This document shows, piece after piece, positions 1 through 15,738 of a stretch of DNA of 64,000 nt. The notes beneath the pieces are model-generated. The model was not told the DNA's origin and searched no databases. It was given only the letters and a program-made list of their open reading frames with translations. A program made the translations under genes and the position numbers. This DNA comes from Megachile rotundata. Taxonomy: Eukaryota > Arthropoda > Insecta > Hymenoptera > Megachilidae. The first letter of the stretch is position 1, and each line of letters starts with the position of its first letter. The stretch lies in NCBI RefSeq assembly GCF_050947335.1, contig NW_027473328.1, positions 682,001-746,000 of the forward strand. The letters run 5' to 3'.

Positions 1-1626
1 CAATCATACAATCACAATCATACAATCACAAGCATACGATCACAATCATACAATCACAATCATGCAATTACGATCATACAATCACAATCATACCATCCCA
101 ATCACACAATCACAATCATACAATCACAATCATACAATCACAATCATACCATCCCAATCATACAAACACAATCATAAAATCACAATCATACAATCACAAT
201 CATACAATCGCAATCAAACAATCACAATCATACAATCACAATCATACAATCACAATCATACAATCACAATCATACAATCACAATCACACTATCGCAATCA
301 TACAATCACAATCATACAATCACAAGCATACGATCACAATCATACAATCACAATCATGCAATTACGATCATACAATCACAATCATACCATCCCAATCACA
401 CAATCACAATCATACAATCACAATCATACAATCACAATCATACCATCCCAATCATACAAACACAATCATACAATCACAATCACACAATCGCAATCATACA
501 ATCACAGTCATACAATCACAATCATACAATCACAATCATACAATCACAATCATGCAATCACAATCATACAATCACAATCATACAATCACAATCATACCAT
601 CCCAATCATACAATCACAATCGTACAATCACAATCATACAATCACAATCATTCAATCACAATCATGCAATCACAGTCATACAATCACGATCATACAATCA
701 CAATCATACAATCACAATCATGCAATCACAATCATACAATCACAATCATACAATCACAATCATACCATCCCAATCATACAATCACAATCATACAATCACA
801 ATCATACAATCACAATCATACAATCACAATCACACAATCGCAATCATACAATCACAATCATACAAATACAATGATACAATCACAATCATACAATCACAAT
901 CATACAATCACAATCATACAATCACAATCATACATTCACAATCATACAATCACAATCATGCAATCACAATCATACAATCACAATCATACAATCACAATCA
1001 TACCATCCCAATCATACAATCACAATCGTACAATCACAATCATACAATCACAATCATTCAATCACAATCATACTATCGCAATCATACAATCACAATCGTA
1101 CAATCACAATCATACAATCACAATCATTCAATCACAATCATGCAATCACAATCATACAATCACAATCATACAATCACAATCATACAATCACAATCATGCA
1201 ATCACAATCATACAATCACAATCATACAATCACAATCATACAATCACAATCATACCATCCCAATCATACAGTCACAATCACACAATCGCAATCATACTAT
1301 CACAATCATACAAAAACAATGATACAAGCACAATCATACAATCACAATCATACAATCACAATAATACAATCACAATCATACAATCACAATCATACAATCA
1401 CAATCATACATTCACAAACATACAATCACAATCATACAATCACAATCATACAATCACAATAATACAATCACAATCATACAATCTCAATCGTACAATCACA
1501 ATCATACAATCACAATCATACAATGACAATCACACAATCGCAATCATACAAGCACAATCATACAAAAACAATGGTACAATCACAATCATACAATCACAAT
1601 CATACAATCACAATCATACCATCACA
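1..1626 (+). repeat. Array zone A: first register, no TTACTACTAT elements
   Basis: This segment is in the first 14-bp register (unit start at 5 modulo 14). It carries variants that are rare elsewhere: ACAAGCATACGATC at about 29 and 323, and CATGCAATTACGATC at about 61 and 355. These two sets are 294 bp (21 units) apart, a short internal duplication. The stretch from about 291 to 520 reappears at about 17363-17592, and the CAGTCAC/TACTATCAC stretch near 1271-1325 reappears near 17685-17740. None of the TTACTACTAT elements common elsewhere occurs here. Open reading frames in this zone are consequences of the repeat, not genes. Confidence 0.8.
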
Positions 1627-1640
1627 GGCACAATCATAAA
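1615..1640 (+). other. Register break: 8-bp (octamer-sized) deletion
   Basis: All other copies of this local motif read CCATCACAATCATACAGGC, as at 4385-4400 and 5971-5983. Here the sequence reads CCATCACAGGCAC, which lacks eight bases (ATCATACA or an equivalent placement). The loss leaves two hexamers side by side and moves the unit start from 5 to 11 modulo 14. The junction is at 1626/1627. Confidence 0.9.
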
Positions 1641-1790
1641 ATCACAATCATAGAATCACAATCATACAAACACAATCATGCAATCACAATCATGTAATCA
1701 CAATCGTACAATCGCAATCGAACAATCAGAACCATATGATCACAATCATACAATCACAATCATACAATCTCAATCATACACGCGCCATCT
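1627..1790 (+). repeat. GG/CGCGCC composite element, copy 1
   Basis: The element runs from GGCACAATCATAAAATC, through CATAGAATC, CATGTAATC, CGAACAATCAGAACC and CATATGATC (CATATG at 1733), to CGCGCC at 1781. The GG to CGCGCC distance is 154 bp (11 units). This copy abuts the 8-bp deletion, so its GG sits in a hexamer rather than an octamer. Confidence 0.85.
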
Positions 1791-2041
1791 TACAATCACA
1801 ATCATACAATCACAATCATACAATCACAATCATACAATCACAATCATACAATCACAATCATACAATCACAATCATACAATCACAATCATACAATCACAAT
1901 CATACAATCACAATCATACAATCACAATCATACTATCGCAATCATACAATCACAATCGTACAATCACAATCATACAATCACAATCATACAATCACAATCA
2001 TTCAATCACAATCATGCAATCACAATCATACAATCACAATC

Positions 2042-2110
2042 ATACGATCACAATCATACGAAGACAATCATACAATTACTACTATACAATCACAATCATA
2101 CAAAAACAAT
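2042..2110 (+). repeat. TTACTACTAT element, first copy (type example)
   Basis: Reads CATACGATC, CATACGAAGAC, then CATACAATTACTACTATAC, then CATACAAAAACAATC. The element keeps the 14-bp length; one unit has ATTACTACTAT in place of ATCACAATCAT. Dozens of copies occur between 2076 and about 63922. They often come as pairs 70 bp (5 units) apart, the first preceded by CATACGAAGAC and the second by CATACGATGAC, as at 2608 and 2678. Confidence 0.8.
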
Positions 2111-4398
2111 CATACAATCACAATCATACAATCACAATCATACAATCACAATCATACATTCACAATCATACAATCACAATCATACAATCACAATCATACA
2201 ATCACAATAATACAATCACAATCATACAATCTCAATCATACAATCGCAATCATACAATCACAATCATACAATCACAATAATACAATCACAATCATACAAA
2301 CACAATCATACAATCACAATCATACTATCGCAATCATACAATCACAATCATACAATCACAATCATGCAATCACAATCATACAATCACAATAATACAATCA
2401 CAATCATACCATCCCAATCATACAATCACAATCACACAATCGCAATCATACAATCAAAATCATACAAAAACAATGATACAATCACAATCATACAATCACA
2501 ATCATACAAAAACAATGATACAATCACAATCATGCAATCACAATCATGCAATCACAATCATACAATCACAATCATACGATCACAATCATACGAAGACAAT
2601 CATACAATTACTACTATACAATCACAATCATACAAAAACAATCATACAAACACAATCATACGATGACAATCATACAATTACTACTATACAATCACAATCA
2701 TACAAAAACAATCATACAATCACAATCACACATTCACAATCATACAATCACAGTCATACATTCACAATCATACAATCACAATCATACAATCACAATAATA
2801 CAATCACAATCATGCAATCTCAATCATACAATCACAATCATACAATCACAATCACACAATCCCAATCACACTATCACAATCATACAATCACAATCATACA
2901 ATCACAATCATACAATCACAATCATGCAATCACAATCATACAATCACAATCATACAATCACAATCATACCATCCCAATCATACAATCACAATCACACAAT
3001 CGCAATCATACAATCAAAATCATACAAAAACAATGATACAATCACAATCATACAATCACAATCATACAATCACAATCATACATTCACAATCATACAATCA
3101 CAATAATACAATCACAATCATACAATCTCAATCATACAATCACAATCATACAATCACAATCATACAATCACAATCATACAATCACAACCATACAATCACA
3201 ATCATACAATCACAATCATACAATCACAATCATACAATCACAATCATACAATCACAATCATACAATCACAATCGTACAATCACAATCATACAGTCACAAT
3301 CATTCAATCACAACCATGCAATCACAATCATACAATCACAATCATATAATCACAATCATACAATCACAATCATACACAAACAATGATACAATCGCAAACA
3401 TACAATTCAAATCATACAATCACAATCATACAATCACAATCATACAATCACAATAATACGATCACAATCATACGAAGACGATCATACAATTACTACTATA
3501 CAATCACAATCATACGAAAACAATCATACAATCACAATCATACGATGACAATCATACAATTACTACTATACAATCACAATCATACAAAAACAATCATACA
3601 ATCACAATCATACAATCACAATCATACAATCACAATCATACAATCACAATCATACATTCACAATCATACAATCACAATCATACAATCACAATCATACAAT
3701 CACAATAATACAATCACAATCATACAATCTCAATCATACAATCACAATCATACAATCACAATCATACAATCACAATCATACAATCACAATCATACAATCA
3801 CAATCATACTATCGCAATCATACAATCACAATCGTACAATCACAATCATACAATCACAATCATACAATCACAATCATTCAATCACAATCATACCATCCCA
3901 ATCATACAATCAGAATCATACAATCGCAATCAAACAATCACAATCATACGATCGCAATCATACAATCGCAATCATACACTCACAATCATTCAATCACAAT
4001 GATACAATCACAATCGTACAATGACAATCATACGATCACAATCATACAATTACTACTATACAATCACAATCATACAAAAACAATCATACAAAAACAATCA
4101 TACAATCACAATCATACAATCACAATCATACAATCACAATCATACAATCACAATCATACTATCGCAATCATACAATCACAATCGTACAATCACAATCATA
4201 CAATCACAATCATACAATCACAATCATTCAATCACAATCATACCATCCCAATCATACAATCACAATCTTACAATCACAATCATACAATGACAATCACACA
4301 ATCGCAATCATACAAGCACAATCATACAAAAACAATGATATAATCACAATCATACAATCACAATCATACAATCACAATCATACCATCACAATCATACA

Positions 4399-4445
4399 GG
4401 CACAATCATAAAATCACAATCATAGAATCACAATCATACTATCGC
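4399..4445 (+). repeat. Solo GG element, copy 1
   Basis: GGCACAATCATAAAATC, then CATAGAATC, then CATACTATCGC. Unlike the composite, it goes straight to the TACTATCGC variant and has no CGCGCC 154 bp downstream. It lies within block D1. Confidence 0.8.
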
Positions 4446-5459
4446 AATCATACAATCACAATCGTACAATCACAATCATACAATCACAATCTTGCAATCA
4501 CAATCATACAATCACAATCACACAATCGCAATCATACTATCGCAATCATACAATCACAATCGTACAATCACAATCATACAATCACAATCTTACAATCACA
4601 ATCATACAATCACAATCACACAATCGCAATCATACAATCACAATCATACAAAAACAATGATACAATCACAATCATACAATCACAATCATACAATCACAAT
4701 CATACAATCAGAATCATACAATCACAATCGTACCATCCCAATCATACAATCACAATCATACAATCACAATCATACAATCACAATCACACAATCGCAATCA
4801 TACAATCACAATCATACAAAAACAATGATACAATCACAATCATGCAATCACAATCATACAATCACAATCATACGATCACAATCATACGAAGACAATCATA
4901 CAATTACTACTATACAATCACAATCATACAAAAACAATCATACAAACACAATCATACGATGACAATCATACAATTACTACTATACAATCACAATCATAGA
5001 AAAGCAATCATACAATCACAATCATACGATGACAATCATACAATTACTACTATACAATCACAATCATACAAAAACAATCATACAATCACAATCATACAAT
5101 CACAATCATACAATCACAATCATACATTCACAATCATACAATCACAATCAAAGAATCGCAATCATACAATCACAATCATACAATCACAATCATACAATCA
5201 CAATCATACAAACACAATCATACAATCACAATCATACTATCGCAATCATACAATCACAATCGTACAATCACAATCATACAATCACAATCATTCAATCACA
5301 ATCATGCAATCACAATCATACAATCACAATCATACAATCACAATCATACAATCACAATCATGCAATCACAATCATACAATCACAATCATACAATCACAAT
5401 CATACCATCCCAATCATACAGTCACAATCACACAATCGCAATCATACAATCACAATCAT

Positions 5460-6380
5460 ACAAAAACAATGATACAAGCACAATCATACAATCACAATCA
5501 TACAATCACAATAATACAATCACAATCATACAATCACAATCATACAATCACAATCATACATTCACAAACATACAATCACAATCATACAATCACAATCATA
5601 CAATCACAATAATACAATCACAATCATACAATCTCAATCGTACAATCACAATCATACAATCACAATCATACAATCACAATCATACAATCACAATCATACA
5701 ATCGCAATCATACAATCACAATCATACTATCGCAATCATACAATCACAATCGTACAATCACAATCATACAATCACAATCATTCAATCACAACCATGCAAT
5801 CACAATCATACAATCACAATCATACAATCACAATCATACAATCACAATCTTACAATCACAATCATACAATGACAATCACACAATCGCAATCATACAAGCA
5901 CAATCATACAAAAACAATGGTACAATCACAATCATACAATCACAATCATACAATCACAATCATACCATCACAATCATACAGGCACAATCATAAAATCACA
6001 ATCATAGAATCACAATCATACAAACACAATCATGCAATCACAATCATGTAATCACAATCGTACAATCGCAATCGAACAATCAGAACCATATGATCACAAT
6101 CATACAATCACAATCATACAATCTCAATCATACACGCGCCATCTTGCAATCACAATCATACAATCACAATCATACAATCACAATCATACAATCACAATCA
6201 TACAATCACAATCATACAATCACAATCATACAATCACAATCATACAATCACAATCATACAATCACAATCATACAATCACAATCATACTATCGCAATCATA
6301 CAATCACAATCGTACAATCACAATCATACAATCACAATCATACAATCACAATCATTCAATCACAATCATTCAATCACAAT
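5460..6380 (+). repeat. Unit of a 1036-bp tandem duplication, first copy
   Basis: This stretch is matched by about 6496-7416 with an offset of 1036 bp (74 units). It includes the ACAAGCAC variant (about 5474/6510), the ACAATGGTAC variant, the GG element (5981/7017) and CGCGCC (6135/7171). A third, partly different copy follows 1232 bp later, with GG at 8249 and CGCGCC at 8403. The triplet is duplicated again inside the right copy of D1. Boundaries are approximate. Confidence 0.7.
5981..6144 (+). repeat. GG/CGCGCC composite element, copy 2
   Basis: GG at 5981 and CGCGCC at 6135, 154 bp apart, with the same internal variants as copy 1. Just downstream the sequence is CTTGCAATC (G at 6146) instead of the usual CTTACAATC; the only other copy sharing this is its 7490-bp partner at 13471. 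Confidence 0.85.
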
Positions 6381-6495
6381 CATGCAATCACAATCATACA
6401 ATCACAATCATACAATCACAATCATACAATCACAATCATGCAATCACAATCATACAATCACAATCATACAATCACAATCATACCATCCCAATCAT

Positions 6496-7416
6496 ACAGT
6501 CACAATCACACAAGCACAATCATACAATCACAATCATACAATCACAATAATACAATCACAATCATACAATCACAATCATACAATCACAATCATACATTCA
6601 CAAACATACAATCACAATCATACAATCACAATCATACAATCACAATAATACAATCACAATCATACAATCTCAATCGTACAATCACAATCATACAATCACA
6701 ATCATACAATCACAATCATACAATCACAATCATACAATCGCAATCATACAATCACAATCATACTATCGCAATCATACAATCACAATCGTACAATCACAAT
6801 CATACAATCACAATCATTCAATCACAACCATGCAATCACAATCATACAATCACAATCATACAATCACAATCATACAATCTCAATCTTACAATCACAATCA
6901 TACAATGACAATCACACAATCGCAATCATACAAGCACAATCATACAAAAACAATGGTACAATCACAATCATACAATCACAATCATACAATCACAATCATA
7001 CCATCACAATCATACAGGCACAATCATAAAATCACAATCATAGAATCACAATCATACAAACACAATCATGCAATCACAATCATGTAATCACAAGCGTACA
7101 ATCGCAATCGAACAATCAGAACCATATGATCACAATCATACAATCACAATCATACAATCTCAATCATACACGCGCCATCCTACAATCGCAATCATACAAT
7201 CACAATCATACAATCACAATCATACAATCACAATCATACAATCACAATCATACAATCACAATCATACAATCACAATCATACAATCACAATCATACAATCA
7301 CAATCATACAATCACAATCATACTATCGCAATCATACAATCACAATCGTACAATCACAATCATACAATCACAATCATACAATCACAATCATTCAATCACA
7401 ATCATGCAATCACAAT
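6496..7416 (+). repeat. Unit of a 1036-bp tandem duplication, second copy
   Basis: Second member of the 1036-bp pair. It differs from the first by scattered substitutions, for example CAATCTCAATCTTAC before the GG element and CGCGCCATCC instead of CGCGCCATCT. Boundaries are approximate. Confidence 0.7.
7017..7180 (+). repeat. GG/CGCGCC composite element, copy 3
   Basis: GG at 7017 and CGCGCC at 7171, 154 bp apart. It has a private G at 7094 (CACAAGCGTAC). It ends CGCGCCATCC followed by a CAATCGC variant, both shared only with the copy at 14507. Confidence 0.85.
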
Positions 7417-8248
7417 CATACAATCACAATCATACGATCACAATCATACGAAGACAATCATACAATTACTACTATACAATCACAATCATACAAAAACAAT
7501 CATACAATCACAATCATACAATCACAATCATACAATCACAATCATACATTCACAATCATACAATCACAATCATACAATCACAATCATACAATCACAATAA
7601 TACAATCACAATCATACAATCTCAATCATACAATCGCAATCATACAATCACAATCATACCATCCCAATCATACAATCACAATCATACAATCACAATCATA
7701 CAATCACAATCATACAATCACAATCACACAATCGCAATCATACAATCACAATCATACAAATACAATGATACAATCACAATCATACAATCACAATCATACA
7801 ATCACAATCATACAATCACAATCATACATTCACAATCATACAATCACAATCATACAATCACAATCATACAATCACAATAATACAATCACAATCATACAAT
7901 CTCAATCGTACAATCACAATCATACAATCACAATCATACAATCACAATCATACAATCACAATCATACAATCGCAATCATACAATCACAATCATACTATCG
8001 CAATCATACAATCACAATCATACAATCACAATCATACAATCACAATCATTCAATCACAACCATGCAATCACAATCATACAATCACAATCATACAATCACA
8101 ATCATACAATCACAATCTTACAATCACAATCATACAATGACAATCACACAATCGCAATCATACAAGCACAATCATACAAAAACAATGGTACAATCACAAT
8201 CATACAATCACAATCATACAATCACAATCATACCATCACAATCATACA

Positions 8249-8412
8249 GGCACAATCATAAAATCACAATCATAGAATCACAATCATACAAACACAATCA
8301 TGCAATCACAATCATGTAATCACAATCGTACAATCGCAATCGAACAATCAGAACCATATGATCACAATCATACAATCACAATCATACAATCTCAATCATA
8401 CACGCGCCATCT
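8249..8412 (+). repeat. GG/CGCGCC composite element, copy 4
   Basis: GG at 8249 and CGCGCC at 8403, 154 bp apart, with the common form of all internal variants. The region 8300-8950 also matches 18352-19000 with an offset of 10052 bp (718 units). Confidence 0.85.
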
Positions 8413-9581
8413 TACAATCACAATCATACAATCACAATCATACAATCACAATCATACAATCACAATCATACAATCACAATCATACAATCACAATCATACA
8501 ATCACAATCATACAATCACAATCATACAATCACAATCATACTATCGCAATCATACAATCACAATCGTACAATCACAATCATACAATCACAATCATACAAT
8601 CACAATCATTCAATCACAATCATGCAATCACAATCATACAATCACAATCATACGATCACAATCATACGAAGACAATCATACAATTACTACTATACAATCA
8701 CAATCATACAAAAACAATCATACAATCACAATCATACAATCACAATCATACAATCACAATCATACATTCACAATCATACAATCACAATCATACAATCACA
8801 ATCATACAATCACAATAATACAATCACAATCATACAATCTCAATCATACAATCGCAATCATACAATCACAATCATACAATCACAATAATACAATCACAAT
8901 CATACAAACACAATCATACAATCACAATCAAACTATCGCAATCATACAATCACAATCATACAATCACAATCATGCAATCACAATCATACAATCACAATAA
9001 TACAATCACAATCATACCATCCCAATCATACAATAACAATCACACAATCGCAATCATACAATCAAAATCATACAAAAACAATGATACAATCACAATCATA
9101 CAATCACAATCATACAAAAACAATGATACAATCACAATCATGCAATCACAATCATGCAATCACAATCATACAATCACAATCATACGATCACAATCATACG
9201 AAGACAATCATACAATTACTACTATACAATCACAATCATACAAAAACAATCATACAAACACAATCATACGATGACAATCATACAATTACTACTATACAAT
9301 CACAATCATACAAAAACAATCATACAATCACAATCACACATTCACAATCATACAATCACAGTCATACATTCACAATCATACAATCACAATCATACAATCA
9401 CAATAATACAATCACAATCATGCAATCTCAATCATACAATCACAATCATACAATCACAATCACACAATCCCAATCACACTATCACAATCATACAATCACA
9501 ATCATACAATCACAATCATACAATCACAATCATGCAATCACAATCATACAATCACAATCATACAATCACAATCATACAATC

Positions 9582-10679
9582 TCAATCATACACGCGCCAT
9601 CTTACAATCACAATCATACAATCACAATCATACAATCACAATCATACAATCACAATCATACAATCACAATCATACAATCACAATCATACAATCACAATCA
9701 TACAATCACAATCATACAATCACAATCATACTATCGCAATCATACAATCACAATCGTACAATCACAATCATACAATCACAATCATACAATCACAATCATT
9801 CAATCACAATCATGCAATCACAATCATGCAATCACAATCATACAATCACAATCATACAATCACAATCATACCATCCCAATCATACAATCACAATCACACA
9901 ATCGCAATCATACAATCAAAATCATACAAAAACAATGATACAATCACAATCATACAATCACAATCATACAATCTCAATCATACACGCGCCATCTTACAAT
10001 CACAATCATACAATCACAATCATACAATCACAATCATACAATCACAATCATACTATCGCAATCATACAATCACAATCATACAATCACAATCATGCAATCA
10101 CAATCATACAATCACAATAATACAATCACAATCATACCATCCCAATCATACAATCACAATCACACAATCGCAATCATACAATCAAAATCATACAAAAACA
10201 ATGATACAATCACAATCATACAATCACAATCATACAAAAACAATGATACAATCACAATCATGCAATCACAATCATGCAATCACAATCATACAATCACAAT
10301 CATACGATCACAATCATACGAAGACAATCATACAATTACTACTATACAATCACAATCATACAAAAACAATCATACAAACACAATCATACGATGACAATCA
10401 TACAATTACTACTATACAATCACAATCATACAAAAACAATCACACATTCACAATCATACAATCACAGTCATACATTCACAATCATACAATCACAATCATA
10501 CAATCACAATAATACAATCACAATCATGCAATCTCAATCATACAATCACAATCATACAATCACAATCATGCAATCACAATCATACAATCACAATCATACA
10601 ATCACAATCATACCATCCCAATCATACAATCACAATCACACAATCGCAATCATACAATCAAAATCATACAAAAACAATG
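9582..10679 (+). repeat. Spacer between the D1 copies, with two orphan CGCGCC elements
   Basis: CGCGCC occurs at 9593 and 9985, 392 bp (28 units) apart. Neither has a GG element 154 bp upstream: the sequence enters the element at CAATCTCAATCATACACG, after plain consensus units. The right part, about 10012-10690, matches 18944-19622 with an offset of 8932 bp (638 units). The segment looks like a patchwork of pieces from neighbouring blocks. No gene is visible. Confidence 0.75.
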
Positions 10680-11888
10680 ATACAATCACAATCATACAAT
10701 CACAATCATACAATCACAATCATACAATCACAATCATACAATCACAATCATACAATCACAATCGTACAATCACAATCATACAGTCACAATCATTCAATCA
10801 CAACCATGCAATCACAATCATACAATCACAATCATATAATCACAATCATACAATCACAATCATACACAAACAATGATACAATCGCAAACATACAATTCAA
10901 ATCATACAATCACAATCATACAATCACAATCATACAATCACAATAATACGATCACAATCATACGAAGACGATCATACAATTACTACTATACAATCACAAT
11001 CATACGAAAACAATCATACAATCACAATCATACGATGACAATCATACAATTACTACTATACAATCACAATCATACAAAAACAATCATACAATCACAATCA
11101 TACAATCACAATCATACAATCACAATCATACAATCACAATCATACATTCACAATCATACAATCACAATCATACAATCACAATCATACAATCACAATAATA
11201 CAATCACAATCATACAATCTCAATCATACAATCACAATCATACAATCACAATCATACAATCACAATCATACAATCACAATCATACAATCACAATCATACT
11301 ATCGCAATCATACAATCACAATCGTACAATCACAATCATACAATCACAATCATACAATCACAATCATTCAATCACAATCATACCATCCCAATCATACAAT
11401 CAGAATCATACAATCGCAATCAAACAATCACAATCATACGATCGCAATCATACAATCGCAATCATACACTCACAATCATTCAATCACAATGATACAATCA
11501 CAATCGTACAATGACAATCATACGATCACAATCATACAATTACTACTATACAATCACAATCATACAAAAACAATCATACAAAAACAATCATACAATCACA
11601 ATCATACAATCACAATCATACAATCACAATCATACAATCACAATCATACTATCGCAATCATACAATCACAATCGTACAATCACAATCATACAATCACAAT
11701 CATACAATCACAATCATTCAATCACAATCATACCATCCCAATCATACAATCACAATCTTACAATCACAATCATACAATGACAATCACACAATCGCAATCA
11801 TACAAGCACAATCATACAAAAACAATGATATAATCACAATCATACAATCACAATCATACAATCACAATCATACCATCACAATCATACA

Positions 11889-11935
11889 GGCACAATCATA
11901 AAATCACAATCATAGAATCACAATCATACTATCGC
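11889..11935 (+). repeat. Solo GG element, copy 2
   Basis: Same form as 4399-4445, which it pairs with at the 7490-bp offset; TACTATCGC follows directly. Confidence 0.8.
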
Positions 11936-13470
11936 AATCATACAATCACAATCGTACAATCACAATCATACAATCACAATCTTGCAATCACAATCATACA
12001 ATCACAATCACACAATCGCAATCATACTATCGCAATCATACAATCACAATCGTACAATCACAATCATACAATCACAATCTTACAATCACAATCATACAAT
12101 CACAATCACACAATCGCAATCATACAATCACAATCATACAAAAACAATGATACAATCACAATCATACAATCACAATCATACAATCACAATCATACAATCA
12201 GAATCATACAATCACAATCGTACCATCCCAATCATACAATCACAATCATACAATCACAATCATACAATCACAATCACACAATCGCAATCATACAATCACA
12301 ATCATACAAAAACAATGATACAATCACAATCATGCAATCACAATCATACAATCACAACCATACGATCACAATCATACGAAGACAATCATACAATTACTAC
12401 TATACAATCACAATCATACAAAAACAATCATACAAACACAATCATACGATGACAATCATACAATTACTACTATACAATCACAATCATAGAAAAGCAATCA
12501 TACAATCACAATCATACGATGACAATCATACAATTACTACTATACAATCACAATCATACAAAAACAATCATACAATCACAATCATACAATCACAATCATA
12601 CAATCACAATCATACATTCACAATCATACAATCACAATCAAAGAATCGCAATCATACAATCACAATCATACAATCACAATCATACAATCACAATCATACA
12701 AACACAATCATACAATCACAATCATACTATCGCAATCATACAATCACAATCGTACAATCACAATCATACAATCACAATCATTCAATCACAATCATGCAAT
12801 CACAATCATACAATCACAATCATACAATCACAATCATACAATCACAATCATGCAATCACAATCATACAATCACAATCATACAATCACAATCATACCATCC
12901 CAATCATACAGTCACAATCACACAATCGCAATCATACAATCACAATCATACAAAAACAATGATACAAGCACAATCATACAATCACAATCATACAATCACA
13001 ATAATACAATCACAATCATACAATCACAATCATACAATCACAATCATACATTCACAAACATACAATCACAATCATACAATCACAATCATACAATCACAAT
13101 AATACAATCACAATCATACAATCTCAATCGTACAATCACAATCATACAATCACAATCATACAATCACAATCATACAATCACAATCATACAATCGCAATCA
13201 TACAATCACAATCATACTATCGCAATCATACAATCACAATCGTACAATCACAATCATACAATCACAATCATTCAATCACAACCATGCAATCACAATCATA
13301 CAATCACAATCATACAATCACAATCATACAATCACAATCTTACAATCACAATCATACAATGACAATCACACAATCGCAATCATACAAGCACAATCATACA
13401 AAAACAATGGTACAATCACAATCATACAATCACAATCATACAATCACAATCATACCATCACAATCATACA

Positions 13471-13634
13471 GGCACAATCATAAAATCACAATCATAGAAT
13501 CACAATCATACAAACACAATCATGCAATCACAATCATGTAATCACAATCGTACAATCGCAATCGAACAATCAGAACCATATGATCACAATCATACAATCA
13601 CAATCATACAATCTCAATCATACACGCGCCATCT
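13471..13634 (+). repeat. GG/CGCGCC composite element, copy 5
   Basis: GG at 13471 and CGCGCC at 13625. It is the 7490-bp partner of the copy at 5981 and carries the same CTTGCAATC variant downstream. Confidence 0.85.
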
Positions 13635-14506
13635 TGCAATCACAATCATACAATCACAATCATACAATCACAATCATACAATCACAATCATACAATCACA
13701 ATCATACAATCACAATCATACAATCACAATCATACAATCACAATCATACAATCACAATCATACAATCACAATCATACTATCGCAATCATACAATCACAAT
13801 CGTACAATCACAATCATACAATCACAATCATACAATCACAATCATTCAATCACAATCATTCAATCACAATCATGCAATCACAATCATACAATCACAATCA
13901 TACAATCACAATCATACAATCACAATCATGCAATCACAATCATACAATCACAATCATACAATCACAATCATACCATCCCAATCATACAGTCACAATCACA
14001 CAAGCACAATCATACAATCACAATCATACAATCACAATAATACAATCACAATCATACAATCACAATCATACAATCACAATCATACATTCACAAACATACA
14101 ATCACAATCATACAATCACAATCATACAATCACAATAATACAATCACAATCATACAATCTCAATCGTACAATCACAATCATACAATCACAATCATACAAT
14201 CACAATCATACAATCACAATCATACAATCGCAATCATACAATCACAATCATACTATCGCAATCATACAATCACAATCGTACAATCACAATCATACAATCA
14301 CAATCATTCAATCACAACCATGCAATCACAATCATACAATCACAATCATACAATCACAATCATACAATCTCAATCTTACAATCACAATCATACAATGACA
14401 ATCACACAATCGCAATCATACAAGCACAATCATACAAAAACAATGGTACAATCACAATCATACAATCACAATCATACAATCACAATCATACCATCACAAT
14501 CATACA

Positions 14507-14670
14507 GGCACAATCATAAAATCACAATCATAGAATCACAATCATACAAACACAATCATGCAATCACAATCATGTAATCACAATCGTACAATCGCAATCG
14601 AACAATCAGAACCATATGATCACAATCATACAATCACAATCATACAATCTCAATCATACACGCGCCATCC
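14507..14670 (+). repeat. GG/CGCGCC composite element, copy 6
   Basis: GG at 14507 and CGCGCC at 14661, with the CGCGCCATCC ending shared with 7017. It has T at 14584 where the partner has G at 7094, so that G is private to the left copy. Confidence 0.85.
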
Positions 14671-15738
14671 TACAATCGCAATCATACAATCACAATCATA
14701 CAATCACAATCATACAATCACAATCATACAATCACAATCATACAATCACAATCATACAATCACAATCATACAATCACAATCATACAATCACAATCATACA
14801 ATCACAATCATACTATCGCAATCATACAATCACAATCGTACAATCACAATCATACAATCACAATCATACAATCACAATCATTCAATCACAATCATGCAAT
14901 CACAATCATACAATCACAATCATACGATCACAATCATACGAAGACAATCATACAATTACTACTATACAATCACAATCATACAAAAACAATCATACAATCA
15001 CAATCATACAATCACAATCATACAATCACAATCATACATTCACAATCATACAATCACAATCATACAATCACAATCATACAATCACAATAATACAATCACA
15101 ATCATACAATCTCAATCATACAATCGCAATCATACAATCACAATCATACCATCCCAATCATACAATCACAATCATACAATCACAATCATACAATCACAAT
15201 CATACAATCACAATCACACAATCGCAATCATACAATCACAATCATACAAATACAATGATACAATCACAATCATACAATCACAATCATACAATCACAATCA
15301 TACAATCACAATCATACATTCACAATCATACAATCACAATCATACAATCACAATCATACAATCACAATAATACAATCACAATCATACAATCTCAATCGTA
15401 CAATCACAATCATACAATCACAATCATACAATCACAATCATACAATCACAATCATACAATCGCAATCATACAATCACAATCATACTATCGCAATCATACA
15501 ATCACAATCATACAATCACAATCATACAATCACAATCATTCAATCACAACCATGCAATCACAATCATACAATCACAATCATACAATCACAATCATACAAT
15601 CACAATCTTACAATCACAATCATACAATGACAATCACACAATCGCAATCATACAAGCACAATCATACAAAAACAATGGTACAATCACAATCATACAATCA
15701 CAATCATACAATCACAATCATACCATCACAATCATACA

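Larger units (their letters stand above)
1627..3189 (+). repeat. Array zone B: second register, first composite and TTACTACTAT elements
   Basis: The zone starts with a GG/CGCGCC composite (1627-1790). The first TTACTACTAT element is at 2076, followed by a pair at 2608 and 2678. The stretch from 3033 to about 3400 is matched by 19609 to about 19980, with an offset of 16576 and then 16590 bp, so one 14-bp unit has been gained in between. No gene is visible. Confidence 0.75.
3190..9581 (+). repeat. Large duplicated block D1, left copy
   Basis: This block of about 6.4 kb is repeated at 10680-17071 with a constant offset of 7490 bp (535 units). Variant strings across its length match in order and spacing: CAACCATGCAATC at 3311/10801, GG elements at 4399/11889, 5981/13471, 7017/14507 and 8249/15739, and CGCGCC at 6135/13625, 7171/14661 and 8403/15893. 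Left of 3190 (CACAACCA against AACAATGA) and right of 9581 (CTCAAT against CACAAT at 17072) the copies diverge. Two differences noted by eye are T4868/C12358 and G7094/T14584; others may exist. Confidence 0.9.
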
